Shown piece after piece: positions 18,456 to 28,097 of a DNA stretch of 55,444 nucleotides. Under the pieces are notes generated by a model that was given only the letters and a program-made list of their open reading frames with translations, had not been told where the DNA came from and did not search any database. The position numbers were made by a program, and so were the translations under genes. Origin of the DNA: Candidatus Rokuibacteriota bacterium (GTDB taxonomy: Bacteria > Methylomirabilota > Methylomirabilia > Rokubacteriales > CSP1-6); contig JACPSW010000106.1 of NCBI GenBank assembly GCA_016193045.1, positions 1 through 55,444 on the forward strand, in the 5' to 3' direction. Position 1 is the first letter of the stretch, and the number at the start of each line of letters is the position of its first letter.

Positions 18456-19622
18456 TTAGTCCGCTTGGCGCCGTAAAAAGGCGGGGACGTCCAGATCCTC
18501 GGCCGCGGGCTCGTCTCCCTCGGCCCGGATCTCGGCGGCCCGGCGGCGCCACGGGCTGCCGGGCGCCGGCCGCGGCGTCTTGGCCAGATCCACCACCTTG
18601 CCGCTCGGCCCCGTGGCCTCCTTGCGCTCGGCGAAGCCGGTGGCGATCACGGTGAGCCGCAGCTCGTCCTTGAGATCCTCGTTGATCACCGCCCCGAAGA
18701 TGATGTGGGCCTCCTCGTGGGCCGCCTCCTGGACGACCCGTGCCGCTTCCTCCACCTCGTGGATGGACAGGTCGGGGCCGCCGGTGAAGTTGATGAGGAT
18801 CCCCCGCGCGCCCTCGATGGACGTTTCGTCCAGGAGCGGGCTCGCCACGGCTTTCTGAGCCGCGTCCAGGGCGCGGTGCTCGCCCCGGCCGACCCCGGTC
18901 CCCATGAGCGCCATCCCCATGCCGGCCATGATCGTGCGGACATCGGCGAAGTCGAGATTGATCAGCCCGGGGACGAGGATGAGATCGGAGATTCCCTGGA
19001 CGGCCTGGTGCAGGACCGAATCCGCCACCTTGAAGGCCTCCAGGAGCGGGGTCCCGCGCTCCACCACGGACAGGAGCCGCTGGTTGGGGATCGTGATGAG
19101 CGTGTCCACCACGCCGCGGAGCTCGGTCACTCCCTGCTCCGCCTGCTGGGCGCGTTTCCTCCCCTCGAAGGTGAACGGCTTCGTGACCACGGCGACCGTG
19201 AGGATTCCGAGCTCCTTGGCCACCGCGGCGACGATGGGGGCGGCGCCGGTGCCGGTGCCGCCGCCCAGCCCCGCCGTGACGAAGACCATGTCCGCGCCCT
19301 CGAGGATCCGGCCGATCTGCTCGCGATCTTCCTCCGCCGCGCGCCGGCCGATCTCGGGGTCCGAGCCGGCGCCGAGGCCGTTGGTCAGACGCGCGCCGAG
19401 CTGGAGCTTCACGGGGGCCGGCGAGGTCCGAAGAGCCTGGATGTCGGTATTGGCGACGATGAACTCGACCCCCGTGAAGCGGGAGGACATCATGCGGCTC
19501 ACGGCATTGCCGCCGCCGCCGCCGAGGCCGATGACCTTGATCCGCGCCACCTGGCGCGCATCCTCTCCGGCTCCCTCCTCTTCCAGCTCGAAGATCGGGC
19601 GCTTCGCGCGCGACTCCTCCAT
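18456..19622 (-). CDS. ftsZ: Cell division protein FtsZ
   Basis: A 388-residue tubulin-like GTPase that forms the Z ring. The GTP-binding signature is [15 protein letters not shown], preceded by [15 protein letters not shown]. The T7 synergy loop is [12 protein letters not shown]. The C-terminal peptide [13 protein letters not shown] matches the conserved tail that binds FtsA. The ATG at 19622 is chosen because AAGGAGG lies upstream and the in-frame extension beyond it is not FtsZ-like. Confidence 0.98.
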   Translation of the reverse strand: MEESRAKRPIFELEEEGAGEDARQVARIKVIGLGGGGGNAVSRMMSSRFTGVEFIVANTDIQALRTSPAPVKLQLGARLTNGLGAGSDPEIGRRAAEEDREQIGRILEGADMVFVTAGLGGGTGTGAAPIVAAVAKELGILTVAVVTKPFTFEGRKRAQQAEQGVTELRGVVDTLITIPNQRLLSVVERGTPLLEAFKVADSVLHQAVQGISDLILVPGLINLDFADVRTIMAGMGMALMGTGVGRGEHRALDAAQKAVASPLLDETSIEGARGILINFTGGPDLSIHEVEEAARVVQEAAHEEAHIIFGAVINEDLKDELRLTVIATGFAERKEATGPSGKVVDLAKTPRPAPGSPWRRRAAEIRAEGDEPAAEDLDVPAFLRRQAD

Positions 19623-19687
19623 CGATGCCCCCCTCCTTGAGGTTTTTTTCCGGCCTGCCGGGAGATGCAGGAACAACTCCGTCTGTT

Positions 19688-20914
19688 TCAAAAGAGCTCC
19701 TTCACCCATTGCCAGACCCGGGCAACCCCTCGCCCGTCTCCGGCGTCGAAAGCGGCGCCGCCCGTCCGGATCCCGTAGAGCGCCAGCCCGACTGCAGTGG
19801 CGAAAATCGGGCTTTGAACCACGTCATCCAGCCCCCCCACCCCCTCGGGAGTTCCGCGCCGGACCGGCAGGTCGAAGACCTGCCCGGCCAGCTCGGGCAC
19901 GCCGTCCATGATGGCGGTGCCGCCCGTCACGACCACTCCCGCCGCCGGAGCGTCCTCGAGGCCGGCCCGCCCGAGATCCCGGGCAACCAGGGTGAAGATC
20001 TCCTCCACCCGGGGCTGGATGATCTCCGACAGGATCTGGCGAGAGAGCTGGCGGGGCTTCCGGCCGCCGACGGATGGGACGTCCACCGTCTCCTCCTCCC
20101 GCACCAGCGCGGTGAGGGCGCAGCCGTGACGCTTCTTGAGCTCCTCGGCCTCCGCCATCGGGGTCCGGAGCCCCACGGCGATGTCGTTGGAGATGTGGTC
20201 GCCGCCCAGGGCCAGTACGCCCGTGTGCCAGATGGCGCCGTCCCTGAACAGCGCCACGTCCGTCGTCCCGCCGCCGATGTCGATCAGGAGGACCCCCAGC
20301 TCCTTCTCGTCGGAGGAGAGGATCGCCTCGGAGGCGGCCAACGGCTCCAGGACGATGTCCTGGACGGTGAGCCCCGCCCGATTCACGCTCCGGACCACGT
20401 TCTGGACCGAGGTCGCGGCGGCCGTGACGATGTGGACTTCGACCTCGAGCCGCACCCCGGACATCCCCAGCGGCTCCTTGACGCCGTCCTGATCGTCCAC
20501 GACGTAGGTCTGGGGGAGCACGTGGATGATCTCGCGATCGGGCGGGAGGTTGATGGCCCGCGCCGCCTCCAGCGCGCGCTCCAGGTCCGCCGGGCCGACC
20601 TCCTTGTTCTTGCCCGACACGGCCACCACGCCGCGGCTGTTCACGCCCCGGATGTGGCCGCCGGACAGGCCTGCGTACACCGAGCCGACCTCGACGCCCG
20701 CCATCTGCTCGGCCTCTCCCACCGCCTTCTTGATGGCCTCCACCGTCGAGTCGATGTTCACCACGACGCCCTTGCGGAGGCCGCGGGAGGGGCTGGTCCC
20801 GATCCCGATGACGTCCAACCCTCCCGCGGGCGTCACCTCCCCGATGACGGCGCAGACCTTCGTCGTCCCCACGTCGAGCCCCGTGATCAGCGGATGCCGC
20901 GCGTGCTTGCCCAC
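19688..20914 (-). CDS. ftsA: Cell division protein FtsA
   Basis: A 408-residue actin-like ATPase that tethers FtsZ to the membrane. Phosphate 1 motif is [17 protein letters not shown], phosphate 2 is [18 protein letters not shown], and the adenosine motif is [14 protein letters not shown]. The amphipathic C-terminal helix is visible as [12 protein letters not shown]. The start is GTG at 20914, 8 bp after the ftsQ stop. Confidence 0.97.
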   Translation of the reverse strand: MGKHARHPLITGLDVGTTKVCAVIGEVTPAGGLDVIGIGTSPSRGLRKGVVVNIDSTVEAIKKAVGEAEQMAGVEVGSVYAGLSGGHIRGVNSRGVVAVSGKNKEVGPADLERALEAARAINLPPDREIIHVLPQTYVVDDQDGVKEPLGMSGVRLEVEVHIVTAAATSVQNVVRSVNRAGLTVQDIVLEPLAASEAILSSDEKELGVLLIDIGGGTTDVALFRDGAIWHTGVLALGGDHISNDIAVGLRTPMAEAEELKKRHGCALTALVREEETVDVPSVGGRKPRQLSRQILSEIIQPRVEEIFTLVARDLGRAGLEDAPAAGVVVTGGTAIMDGVPELAGQVFDLPVRRGTPEGVGGLDDVVQSPIFATAVGLALYGIRTGGAAFDAGDGRGVARVWQWVKELF

Positions 20915-20922
20915 GGCGCGCC

Positions 20923-21783
20923 CTACCGCGGCCTCGGCTTGAACACCACCTGGCCTCTGAATCTCAGGTCCACGTACTCCACGGGCTCGCCGAGCGAGCG
21001 GATCTGGGTGAGCACCCCGTCGAGGCGCCCAAGCCGGTCTTCCCAGTCCGTGGTGCCCAGCCTCACCTCGATCCCATCCACCGTGTACAGGACCGGACCG
21101 TCGGCGCCGCTCATGTCGATCTCCGAGATCTCGCGCGTGAGGGGGCTCCCCGTCCTGAGCATCGAACGAATGAGCGCCACGCCCCCGCGCGCGCGCGCGC
21201 CGCTCTCCCCGGCCGTCCGGATCTCCTCCGGACGGATGCCGGTGATCACCGGGAGTCGCGGGGTGACGGCGCGGGGCTCGGGCCCGAGGCTCACGCCGTC
21301 CTCGTCCAGCCAGTAGAGACGTCCCGCTTGAGCCAGCGTGAAGGGCACCCGCTCCTCCACCACGACGGTGACGCGGTTCGGAAACGACCGGATCACCTCG
21401 GCCCGCTTGACCGGCCCGAGCTGCCTGAGCCGCGCCACCACCTCTTCCGCGTTGAGGCGGAACAGGTTCTGGCCGGGGGAGATGGCGGCCGCTTCACGGA
21501 CTTCCGCCGCGGTGAGCCGGCTGGTTCCCCGCACCTCGACGACCGTGACCGCGAAGTGGGGAGACGTGAAGAGCCACTGGACCGCTGCCGCCAGCCCGGC
21601 CGCAGTGCTCCCGAGGAGGAGAAGGATCCCCCCCACCCTGAGCGCCGCGGGCAGCGTCCGCCCCAGGCGCCGGCGGAGGCGGTGCCGCACCCGCTGGCCG
21701 GTGATGAGCGGTGAGCGCTCCGCCATATCGCCGAGCTCCCCCGGCGCGTGACGCGGCGAGAGGATCCCCGTCCGGGTGACCAT
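20923..21783 (-). CDS. ftsQ: Cell division protein FtsQ
   Basis: A 286-residue bitopic membrane protein. The cytoplasmic N terminus is basic (to about residue 45), the membrane segment is about 46-68 (GGILLLLGSTAAGLAAAVQW), and the POTRA domain is about 75-145 (VVEVRGTSRLTAAEVREAA). The FtsQ beta domain follows. Its ATG overlaps the murB stop (ATGA). Confidence 0.95.
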   Translation of the reverse strand: MVTRTGILSPRHAPGELGDMAERSPLITGQRVRHRLRRRLGRTLPAALRVGGILLLLGSTAAGLAAAVQWLFTSPHFAVTVVEVRGTSRLTAAEVREAAAISPGQNLFRLNAEEVVARLRQLGPVKRAEVIRSFPNRVTVVVEERVPFTLAQAGRLYWLDEDGVSLGPEPRAVTPRLPVITGIRPEEIRTAGESGARARGGVALIRSMLRTGSPLTREISEIDMSGADGPVLYTVDGIEVRLGTTDWEDRLGRLDGVLTQIRSLGEPVEYVDLRFRGQVVFKPRPR

Positions 21784-22661
21784 CACTCGCCGATGATCCG
21801 GATCTCGGGCTCCAGCGTGATCCCGAACTGGGCCTGCACCCGCTCGCGGGTCAGGTCCATGAGCGCCAGGATGTCGGCCGCAGCGGCGGCGCCGCGATTG
21901 ACGATGAAGTTGGCGTGCTTGGACGAGATCTCCGCGCCGTCCAGCCGCTTGCCCTTCAGCCCCACCTTTTCGACCAACCGCCCCGCGTAGTCGGATTGCG
22001 GGTTCTTCCAGACGCACCCGGCCGAGGCCAGCGCCAGCGGCTGGGTGGACTTTTTCTGTTTGAGCCGCTGCTTGATGTCCTTCTGGATCTCGGCCTGGGA
22101 CCGCCGGTGGAGCTGGAGCCGCGCCCCGATCAGAATGGCGCCCGTCGGGCAGTGGAAGGTCCGGTAGGAGAAGGCCCCGGTCCCCGGCTTGAACTCCCCC
22201 AGGCTGCCGTCCGGGTGGAGAAAATACACGGCCGAGACGAAGTCGCCGATCCAGCCGTCCGGCGTGCCCGCGTTCATCGCCAGGGCGCCGCCGATGGTGG
22301 CCGGGATCCCCACGAGGCATTCGATGCCGCCCAGGGACAGGGCCGCGGCCTCCCGGATCAGCGCCGAGAGGCTGGCGCCCGCGCCCGCGACGGCCTCCTC
22401 GCCGCGGAACTCGACTCGTCCCAGACAGCCCTCGAGCTTGACAACGACACCGCGAACGCCGCGGTCCTTGACCAGGAGATTGTTCCCGCCGCCGATCACC
22501 TCGAGCGGCAGACCCTCCTTTTCGGCGTAGGACAGCGCCTGGCGGATATCGTCCACGTCCTGCGGGATGACGAAGATGTCCGCCGGCCCCCCGATGCGTA
22601 AGGAGGTATGGAAGCTCAGGGGCTCCTTGAAGCGCACCTCGCCCCGGATCGCTCCTAGCAT
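21783..22661 (-). CDS. murB: UDP-N-acetylenolpyruvoylglucosamine reductase
   Basis: A 292-residue flavoenzyme producing UDP-MurNAc. FAD-binding motifs are [28 protein letters not shown] and [21 protein letters not shown]. The proton-donor position is a cysteine ([10 protein letters not shown]) instead of the serine of E. coli MurB, a variant seen in many bacteria. AGGAGG sits six bases before the ATG at 22661, which overlaps the end of murC. Confidence 0.96.
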   Translation of the reverse strand: MLGAIRGEVRFKEPLSFHTSLRIGGPADIFVIPQDVDDIRQALSYAEKEGLPLEVIGGGNNLLVKDRGVRGVVVKLEGCLGRVEFRGEEAVAGAGASLSALIREAAALSLGGIECLVGIPATIGGALAMNAGTPDGWIGDFVSAVYFLHPDGSLGEFKPGTGAFSYRTFHCPTGAILIGARLQLHRRSQAEIQKDIKQRLKQKKSTQPLALASAGCVWKNPQSDYAGRLVEKVGLKGKRLDGAEISSKHANFIVNRGAAAAADILALMDLTRERVQAQFGITLEPEIRIIGE

Positions 22662-24061
22662 GTCGACCTCCTCTTCGTTGACCCTTCCTGGACGCCGAGG
22701 CGGGTCACCAGTTCTCCGCCCAGGGTGCCGACGTCGCCGGCCCCGAGGGTGAGGACGAGGTCGCCCGGGCGGGTGCTCTCGCACAGGTAGTCCAGGATCC
22801 GTTGGCGATCGTTGTCGAGGTACACCACCTCGCGGTGGCCGTGGGACGCGATCCCCTCGGCCAGGTCGCGGGCGTGGACCCCCGGAATAGACGGCTCGCC
22901 GGCCGGGTAGATGTCCATCACCACCAGCACGTCGGTCTGGTAGAACGCCGTCAGGAAGTCCTGACGGAGGTGGAGGGTGCGCGTGTACCGGTGCGGCTGG
23001 AAGACGGTGATCACGCGCCGGTCGAAGCCGGCCTTGGCGGCGGCCAGTGTCGCCCGGATCTCGGCGGGATGATGGCCATAATCGTCCACGACCAGCACCC
23101 CGCCCACTTCTCCCTTGACCTGAAAGCGGCGCTGGACGCCCGAGAAGCCGGCCAGCGCCCGCTGGATGCTCGGAAATGGGATTTCGAGATCCATCCCCAC
23201 CGCGATCGCGGCGAGCGCGTTGAGGACGTTGTGCCGGCCGGGGACCTGCAGCACGCACTCTCCCAGGGAGCGGCCCCGATGAACGACCTCGAAGCGGGAG
23301 GTCAGGCCCGACAGCGTCAGCCGGCGGGCCGTGAAATCAGCCCCCGATTCCAGGCCGTAGGTGGCCAGCCGCTTCTCCATCCGCGGGATCAGGCGCTGGA
23401 TGTGGGGCTGATCCAGGCAGAGCACCGCGACCCCGTAGAACGGCACCTTGTTGATGAAGGCCAGGAAGGCGTCCGAGATAGCGTCGATGTCACGCCAGTG
23501 GTCCAGGTGCTCGGCGTCGATGGTGGTCACCACCGCGATGGTCGGGGTGAGCTTCAGGAAGGAGCCGTCCGATTCGTCGGCCTCGGCCACGAGATATTCG
23601 CCCTGGCCCAGTCGGGCGTTGGCGCCGAGCCCCTGAATGCGCCCGCCCACCACCACCGTGGGGTCGAACCCGCCCTCCCCGAGCACCGCGGCGACCATGG
23701 AGGTGGTCGTGGTCTTGCCGTGGGTGCCCGCCACCGCGATCCCGTACTTGAGCCGCATGAGCTCGGCCAGCATCTCGGCCCGCGGGATCGTGGGGATCTG
23801 GCGCTGCCGGGCCACCTGAACTTCCACGTTGTCCTTGGCCACCGCCGAGGAGTACACGACCACATGGGCGCCCTCGACGTGGGAGGGCTCGTGGCCGATG
23901 AAGACCTTGGCCCCCAGGCGCTCGAGCCGCTCCACGGCCTCGCCCCGCCGGAGGTCCGAGCCCGTGATCCGGTAGCCCATGTTCAGGAGCACCTCGGCGA
24001 TGCCGCTCATGCCGGCGCCGCCGATCCCCACGAAGTGGATCTGCTGGTACTTCTTAAACAC
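22655..24061 (-). CDS. murC: UDP-N-acetylmuramate--L-alanine ligase
   Basis: A 468-residue ATP-dependent ligase adding L-alanine to UDP-MurNAc. The N-terminal [18 protein letters not shown] binds substrate, the P-loop is [16 protein letters not shown], and [11 protein letters not shown] is the Mur C-terminal-domain signature. The GTG start at 24061 follows a stop directly upstream. It follows the gap where murG would be expected. Confidence 0.97.
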   Translation of the reverse strand: MFKKYQQIHFVGIGGAGMSGIAEVLLNMGYRITGSDLRRGEAVERLERLGAKVFIGHEPSHVEGAHVVVYSSAVAKDNVEVQVARQRQIPTIPRAEMLAELMRLKYGIAVAGTHGKTTTTSMVAAVLGEGGFDPTVVVGGRIQGLGANARLGQGEYLVAEADESDGSFLKLTPTIAVVTTIDAEHLDHWRDIDAISDAFLAFINKVPFYGVAVLCLDQPHIQRLIPRMEKRLATYGLESGADFTARRLTLSGLTSRFEVVHRGRSLGECVLQVPGRHNVLNALAAIAVGMDLEIPFPSIQRALAGFSGVQRRFQVKGEVGGVLVVDDYGHHPAEIRATLAAAKAGFDRRVITVFQPHRYTRTLHLRQDFLTAFYQTDVLVVMDIYPAGEPSIPGVHARDLAEGIASHGHREVVYLDNDRQRILDYLCESTRPGDLVLTLGAGDVGTLGGELVTRLGVQEGSTKRRSTC

Positions 24062-24396
24062 TAGCGTGTCTCCCCAGGTGAGGCGTCCACCCTCGCTCCC
24101 GGGCCTGCGGCGGCGACCCTTTCGTGGCTCGCGGGGCGGGGAGTCCCCTCCGGACTCGCTCCGGCTCTCCGCGCTCCAATAGACTCAGCCAATGCATTCC
24201 TCGCTCCACACGAACGGCGGCCGTGGTGTGCGGTCCGGCTTCCCCTGCCCCGCTCGCTCACGATGGGGACCCCGCCGCCTCCGGCAATGGTCGCTCGGAT
24301 GGATCGCCTCACCCGGGAGAGGGTCGCCGCCGAAGGCCCGGCGAGCGAGCGGTGGACGCGTCCCGCAGCGACTCAGGCTTTGGACAGCGCGGCCCA
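24062..24396. other. Expected murG slot: 335 bp without a gene, with long inverted repeats
   Basis: Between ftsW and murC, where most dcw clusters carry murG (about 1.1 kb), there is only 335 bp. Bases 24083-24120 and 24320-24359 form imperfect inverted repeats of about 38-40 bp containing GCGTCCACC, CTCGCTC and CGGCGGCGACCCT, with roughly 200 bp between them. No MurG motif such as GGTGGH occurs in any frame. A short IRATIAGGGG-like reading (from 24312, minus strand) is too short to count as a murG start. Likely a repeat element or a deletion scar. Confidence 0.7.
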
Positions 24397-25497
24397 TCAA
24401 GCGTCCCTCGCGTGCTGGGAAACGTTGAGGAGGACGCCGACCGAGACCATGGCCATGATGAGCGCCGACCCACCGAAGGAGATGAACGGCAGCGGCAGCC
24501 CCTTGGTCGGCAGCGCGCCGGTCACCACGCCGAGGTTGACGAGCGTCTGGCAGGCGAGCAGGGCGGTCAACCCCAGGGCCAGGAGCGCCCCAAAGGGATC
24601 CGGCGCGCCGAGCCCGATGCGAATGCCCCGCCAGATCAGGATGCCGAACAGGCAGATCACGGAGACCGCCCCGAGCAGGCCGAGCTCCTCGCCGAGGACG
24701 GCGAAGACGAAGTCCGTGTGGGGCTCCGGCAGGTAGAAGAGCTTCTGCTTCGACTCCCCCAGGCCGCGCCCGAAGAGGCCGCCCGAGCCCAGGGCGAGGT
24801 AGGACTGGATGATCTGGAACCCGCTTCCCCGCGGATCCGCCCACGGATCCAGAAAAGTCGCCATCCGCTTCAGCCGGTACGGCGCCATGTAAATGGCCGC
24901 GGCCAGGAGCGGGAGCGCCGAGGCGGCCACCAGCGTCATCTGCCGGACGCGACCGCCGGCCAGGAAGAGGAGGCAGAAGACCAGCACGACCAGCGTGAGG
25001 CTCGATCCCAGGTCCGGCTGGAGGAGCACCAGCCCCGCCATGCTGCCCGCCACCAGCAGCGGTGGCAGCAGACCCAGCCAGAAGCTCTCCACCACCTCGT
25101 GGCGGCGGGTGAGGAAGTGCGCCAGGTACACCACCAGGGAAAATTTGGCCAGCTCGGCGGGCTGGAACGAGACCGGCCCCCAGCGGAACCACCGGCGCGT
25201 GCCGTTGATCTCCTGGCTGAACGGGGGAACCAGCACCAGGACCAGGAGAACCAGCGACACGACGAGCAGCGGCAGCATGAGCCGCTCGAGGACCCGGTAG
25301 TTCGCCGTCATGGCGGCCCAGAGGCAACCGAAGCCCAGCACCGCCCAGAAGAGCTGCCTCTTCAAGAAGAAATAGGGATCGTGGAAGCGATCGGCGGCGA
25401 TGATGGCGCTGGCCGAGTAGACCATGACGACGCCCACGGACACGAGCGCGACGACCACGCCGAACAGCCACATGTCGGGCACGAGCTTCCTCGGCAT
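24397..25497 (-). CDS. ftsW: SEDS glycosyltransferase FtsW
   Basis: A 366-residue polytopic membrane protein of the SEDS family that polymerises lipid II at the septum with FtsI. It shows about ten membrane segments, GTRRWFRWGPVSFQPAELAK (the RW..Q.sE.aK motif), the extracytoplasmic loop after LLQPDLGSS, ALGSGGLFGRGLGESKQK, and the C-terminal LPLPFISFGGSALI. Its ATG overlaps the murD stop. Its own stop contains an ATGA, as if coupled to a now-missing next gene. Confidence 0.97.
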   Translation of the reverse strand: MPRKLVPDMWLFGVVVALVSVGVVMVYSASAIIAADRFHDPYFFLKRQLFWAVLGFGCLWAAMTANYRVLERLMLPLLVVSLVLLVLVLVPPFSQEINGTRRWFRWGPVSFQPAELAKFSLVVYLAHFLTRRHEVVESFWLGLLPPLLVAGSMAGLVLLQPDLGSSLTLVVLVFCLLFLAGGRVRQMTLVAASALPLLAAAIYMAPYRLKRMATFLDPWADPRGSGFQIIQSYLALGSGGLFGRGLGESKQKLFYLPEPHTDFVFAVLGEELGLLGAVSVICLFGILIWRGIRIGLGAPDPFGALLALGLTALLACQTLVNLGVVTGALPTKGLPLPFISFGGSALIMAMVSVGVLLNVSQHARDA

Positions 25498-26909
25498 CAG
25501 GGGGGGTCTCCGAAGGCCAGGACCGCCGCCTTGAACGCGGCACCCCGGTGCTCGAAGCTCTCGAACATGTCGAAGGAGGCGCAGGCCGGCGAGAGCAGCA
25601 CGACGTCGCCGGGCCGCGCCGCCGCGCGCGCCATCCCCACGGCCTCCTCCATGGACGGTGCGAAGACGCAGGGCACCCTGTCCCCCAGGCCGCGCAAGAT
25701 CTTTTCGCGATCCTCTCCGATCAGGACCGCGCGCCGGACCCGCCCCCGCGCCGCGGCCCCCAGGGAGGTGAACTCCTGTCCCTTCCCCCGCCCCCCGGCG
25801 ATCAGGATCACGGGCTCGCTGAAGCTTTCGAGCGCCTTGATCGTCGAGGCGACGTTGGTCGCCTTGGAGTCGTTGTAGTACGCGACGCCCTGGAGGTCGC
25901 GGACCCACTCGATCCGGTGCTCGACACCGCGGAACAAGGCGATCGCGCGCCGAAGCGGCTCGGGCGCGATGCCGGTCCAGAGCGAACAGGCCGTGGCGGC
26001 CAGCACGTTTTCGAGGTTGTGGGCGCCGCGCAGGAAGACCTCGCCCACGGGACAGATCTGCTCGACGTGGCCGTTGAGCTTGGCGACGATCCATCCGTCC
26101 GCGCAGAAGACGCCGTAATCCAGCGGCTTCGCGCGGCTGAACCAAACTACACGGCCGGGCGTGCGCCGCGCGAGGGCCGCCGTCGCCGGATCGTCGGCGT
26201 TCAGCACCGTGCAGTCGGCGCCCGTCTGGTGGGCGAACACCCGCGCCTTGGCCTCCACGTACCGCTCGAAGGTCCCGTGCCGGTCCAGGTGGTCCGGCGT
26301 GAGGTTCAGGATCGCGGCCACCCGCGGGTGGAAGCGCTCCGTGGTCTCGAGCTGGAAGCTCGACACCTCCGCCACGACGATGCCGTCCCGCGGGAACGTG
26401 AGGGCGTGGGCCGAGAGCGGGGTGCCGATGTTGCCCGCCACGAGGACGGGGCGGCTCTGCTCGCGCAGGAGCGCCCCGGTCAGGACCGTGGTCGTCGTCT
26501 TGCCGTTGGTCCCCGTGATGGCGATGACCTGGGCCTCCATCACCCGCCAGGCCAGCTCGAGCTCGCCGATTACGGGAACGCCCGCGAGCCGCAGCTCCCG
26601 GAGGGCCGGGAGGTCGGTGGGCACGCCGGGGCTGACGACAACCAGCTGGGCGCCACGGAAGGCCTGGGGGGGATGCCCCCCCGCCGAGATCGCGACCCCC
26701 TCCGCCTCCAGCGCCAGCGCGTCCCGGCCCAGCGCGGAGCGCGGCTTGGCATCGGACGCGAGGACGACGGCTTCCAGCTGGCGGAGCAGCCGGCAGGCGG
26801 CCACGCCGCTCCGGGCGAGCCCGACCACCGAGACCGTCCGACCCAGGAGCCACTGGCGGTAGGCCCGTCCCCTCAACAACTCCGTTTCCTCCAGTAGGGC
26901 AATGTTCAC
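25497..26909 (-). CDS. murD: UDP-N-acetylmuramoylalanine--D-glutamate ligase
   Basis: A 470-residue ligase adding D-glutamate. The Rossmann-like start is VSVVGLARSGVAACRLL, the P-loop AITGTNGKTTTTVLTGA, then LNLTPDHLDRHGTFERY and YYNDSKATNVASTIKAL. The GTG start at 26909 gives about 20 residues before the first strand, slightly longer than most. No internal ATG offers a better start. Confidence 0.96.
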   Translation of the reverse strand: MNIALLEETELLRGRAYRQWLLGRTVSVVGLARSGVAACRLLRQLEAVVLASDAKPRSALGRDALALEAEGVAISAGGHPPQAFRGAQLVVVSPGVPTDLPALRELRLAGVPVIGELELAWRVMEAQVIAITGTNGKTTTTVLTGALLREQSRPVLVAGNIGTPLSAHALTFPRDGIVVAEVSSFQLETTERFHPRVAAILNLTPDHLDRHGTFERYVEAKARVFAHQTGADCTVLNADDPATAALARRTPGRVVWFSRAKPLDYGVFCADGWIVAKLNGHVEQICPVGEVFLRGAHNLENVLAATACSLWTGIAPEPLRRAIALFRGVEHRIEWVRDLQGVAYYNDSKATNVASTIKALESFSEPVILIAGGRGKGQEFTSLGAAARGRVRRAVLIGEDREKILRGLGDRVPCVFAPSMEEAVGMARAAARPGDVVLLSPACASFDMFESFEHRGAAFKAAVLAFGDPP

Positions 26910-26917
26910 CTGCGTTG

Positions 26918-26992
26918 CTCGGAGGGGGGCTCCGCCCCCCTTCCGATACCTCCCCCCGGACTCGGTTGCGCCGGCGAAGCCGGCGCTCGAAC
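26918..26992. repeat. GC-hairpin intercistronic repeat, copy B
   Basis: Near-identical to copy A, including GCTCGGAGGGGGGCTCCGCC, the CCTCCCCCC run and the GCGCCGGCGAAGCCGGCGCT hairpin. It lies between mraY and murD, just before the murD start. Confidence 0.85.
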
Positions 26993-27014
26993 AGCGCGAG
27001 CTATCGCCATTGCG

Positions 27015-28094
27015 CTACCTCAGCTTCAAAGTGGTGAGCGCCAGGAGCGCCAACACGAAGGAGACGATCCAGAAGCGCACGATGATCTTGGGCTCCGCCC
27101 ACCCCGCCAGCTCGTAGTGGTGATGCAGCGGGGCCATGCGGAAGACCCGCCGGCCGGTGAGCTTGAAGGAGACCACCTGGATGATCACCGACCCCGCCTC
27201 GACGACGTACAGCCCTCCGATCAAGGGAAGAAGCAGTTCCGCCTTGGTCAGGACCGCGAGGCCGCCGATCGCGCCCCCCAGCGCCAGCGACCCCACGTCG
27301 CCCATGAACACCTGCGCCGGGTAGCTGTTGAACCAGAGAAACCCCAGGCTCGCGCCCACCAGCGCCCCGCAGAAGATCGTCAGCTCCCCGGCGCCCTTCA
27401 CGTTCGGGATCTTCAAATACTCGGCGGCGATGAAGTTGCCGGTCAGATAGGCGAGGATGGCGAACGCGCCGCCCGCCATGATGACCGGCCCGATGGCCAG
27501 CCCGTCGAGCCCATCCGTCAGGTTCACGGCGTTGGAGGCGCCGACGATGACGAGCAGCGCGAAGGGAATCCAGAGCCAGCCCAGGCTCACGAGCCAGCCC
27601 TTGAAGAACGGAATGGCCAGCCGGGTCGAGAAGCCGTCCACCGGGAACAGGTACAGGGACAGGAGCAACGCGGCCACCAGGAGGACCTGGGCGCCGAACT
27701 TCTGCCTGGTCGAGAGCCCCCTCTTGGTCCGGAGCTTCCGGATGTCGTCGAGCAGCCCGATGAACCCCAGTCCGGCGGTGATCAGGATGATCATCCAGAC
27801 GTAGCGGTTCTTGAGGTTCGCCCAGAGCAGCGTGGAGGTGAGGACCGCGGCGAGGATCAAAATCCCCCCCATGGTCGGCGTGCCGGCCTTTGCGCGATGA
27901 CGCTCCGGGGTGTCCTCTCGAATCGTCTCCCCGCCGGTCTGAAAGGCTCGGAGCTTCCTCACCACCCACGGCCCGAGCACGAAGGACAGGACGAGCGCCG
28001 TGACCGTCGCCATGGCCGTCCGGAAGGTGATGTACCGGAAGACGTTGAAGACGATGTGCTCCTTGGCGAACGGCACGAGGAGATGGTAAAGCAT
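27015..28094 (-). CDS. mraY: Phospho-N-acetylmuramoyl-pentapeptide transferase
   Basis: A 359-residue integral membrane enzyme forming lipid I on undecaprenyl phosphate. About ten membrane segments are visible. Catalytic motifs are [14 protein letters not shown] in [35 protein letters not shown] and [14 protein letters not shown]. It is 3 bp downstream of murF. Confidence 0.97.
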   Translation of the reverse strand: MLYHLLVPFAKEHIVFNVFRYITFRTAMATVTALVLSFVLGPWVVRKLRAFQTGGETIREDTPERHRAKAGTPTMGGILILAAVLTSTLLWANLKNRYVWMIILITAGLGFIGLLDDIRKLRTKRGLSTRQKFGAQVLLVAALLLSLYLFPVDGFSTRLAIPFFKGWLVSLGWLWIPFALLVIVGASNAVNLTDGLDGLAIGPVIMAGGAFAILAYLTGNFIAAEYLKIPNVKGAGELTIFCGALVGASLGFLWFNSYPAQVFMGDVGSLALGGAIGGLAVLTKAELLLPLIGGLYVVEAGSVIIQVVSFKLTGRRVFRMAPLHHHYELAGWAEPKIIVRFWIVSFVLALLALTTLKLR

Positions 28095-28097
28095 CGT

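Noticed and set aside
24243..24312. IRATIAGGGG reading as a remnant murG start
   Set aside because: Ten residues of glycine-rich match is not enough. The GGTGGH motif does not follow and the bases border the inverted repeat.
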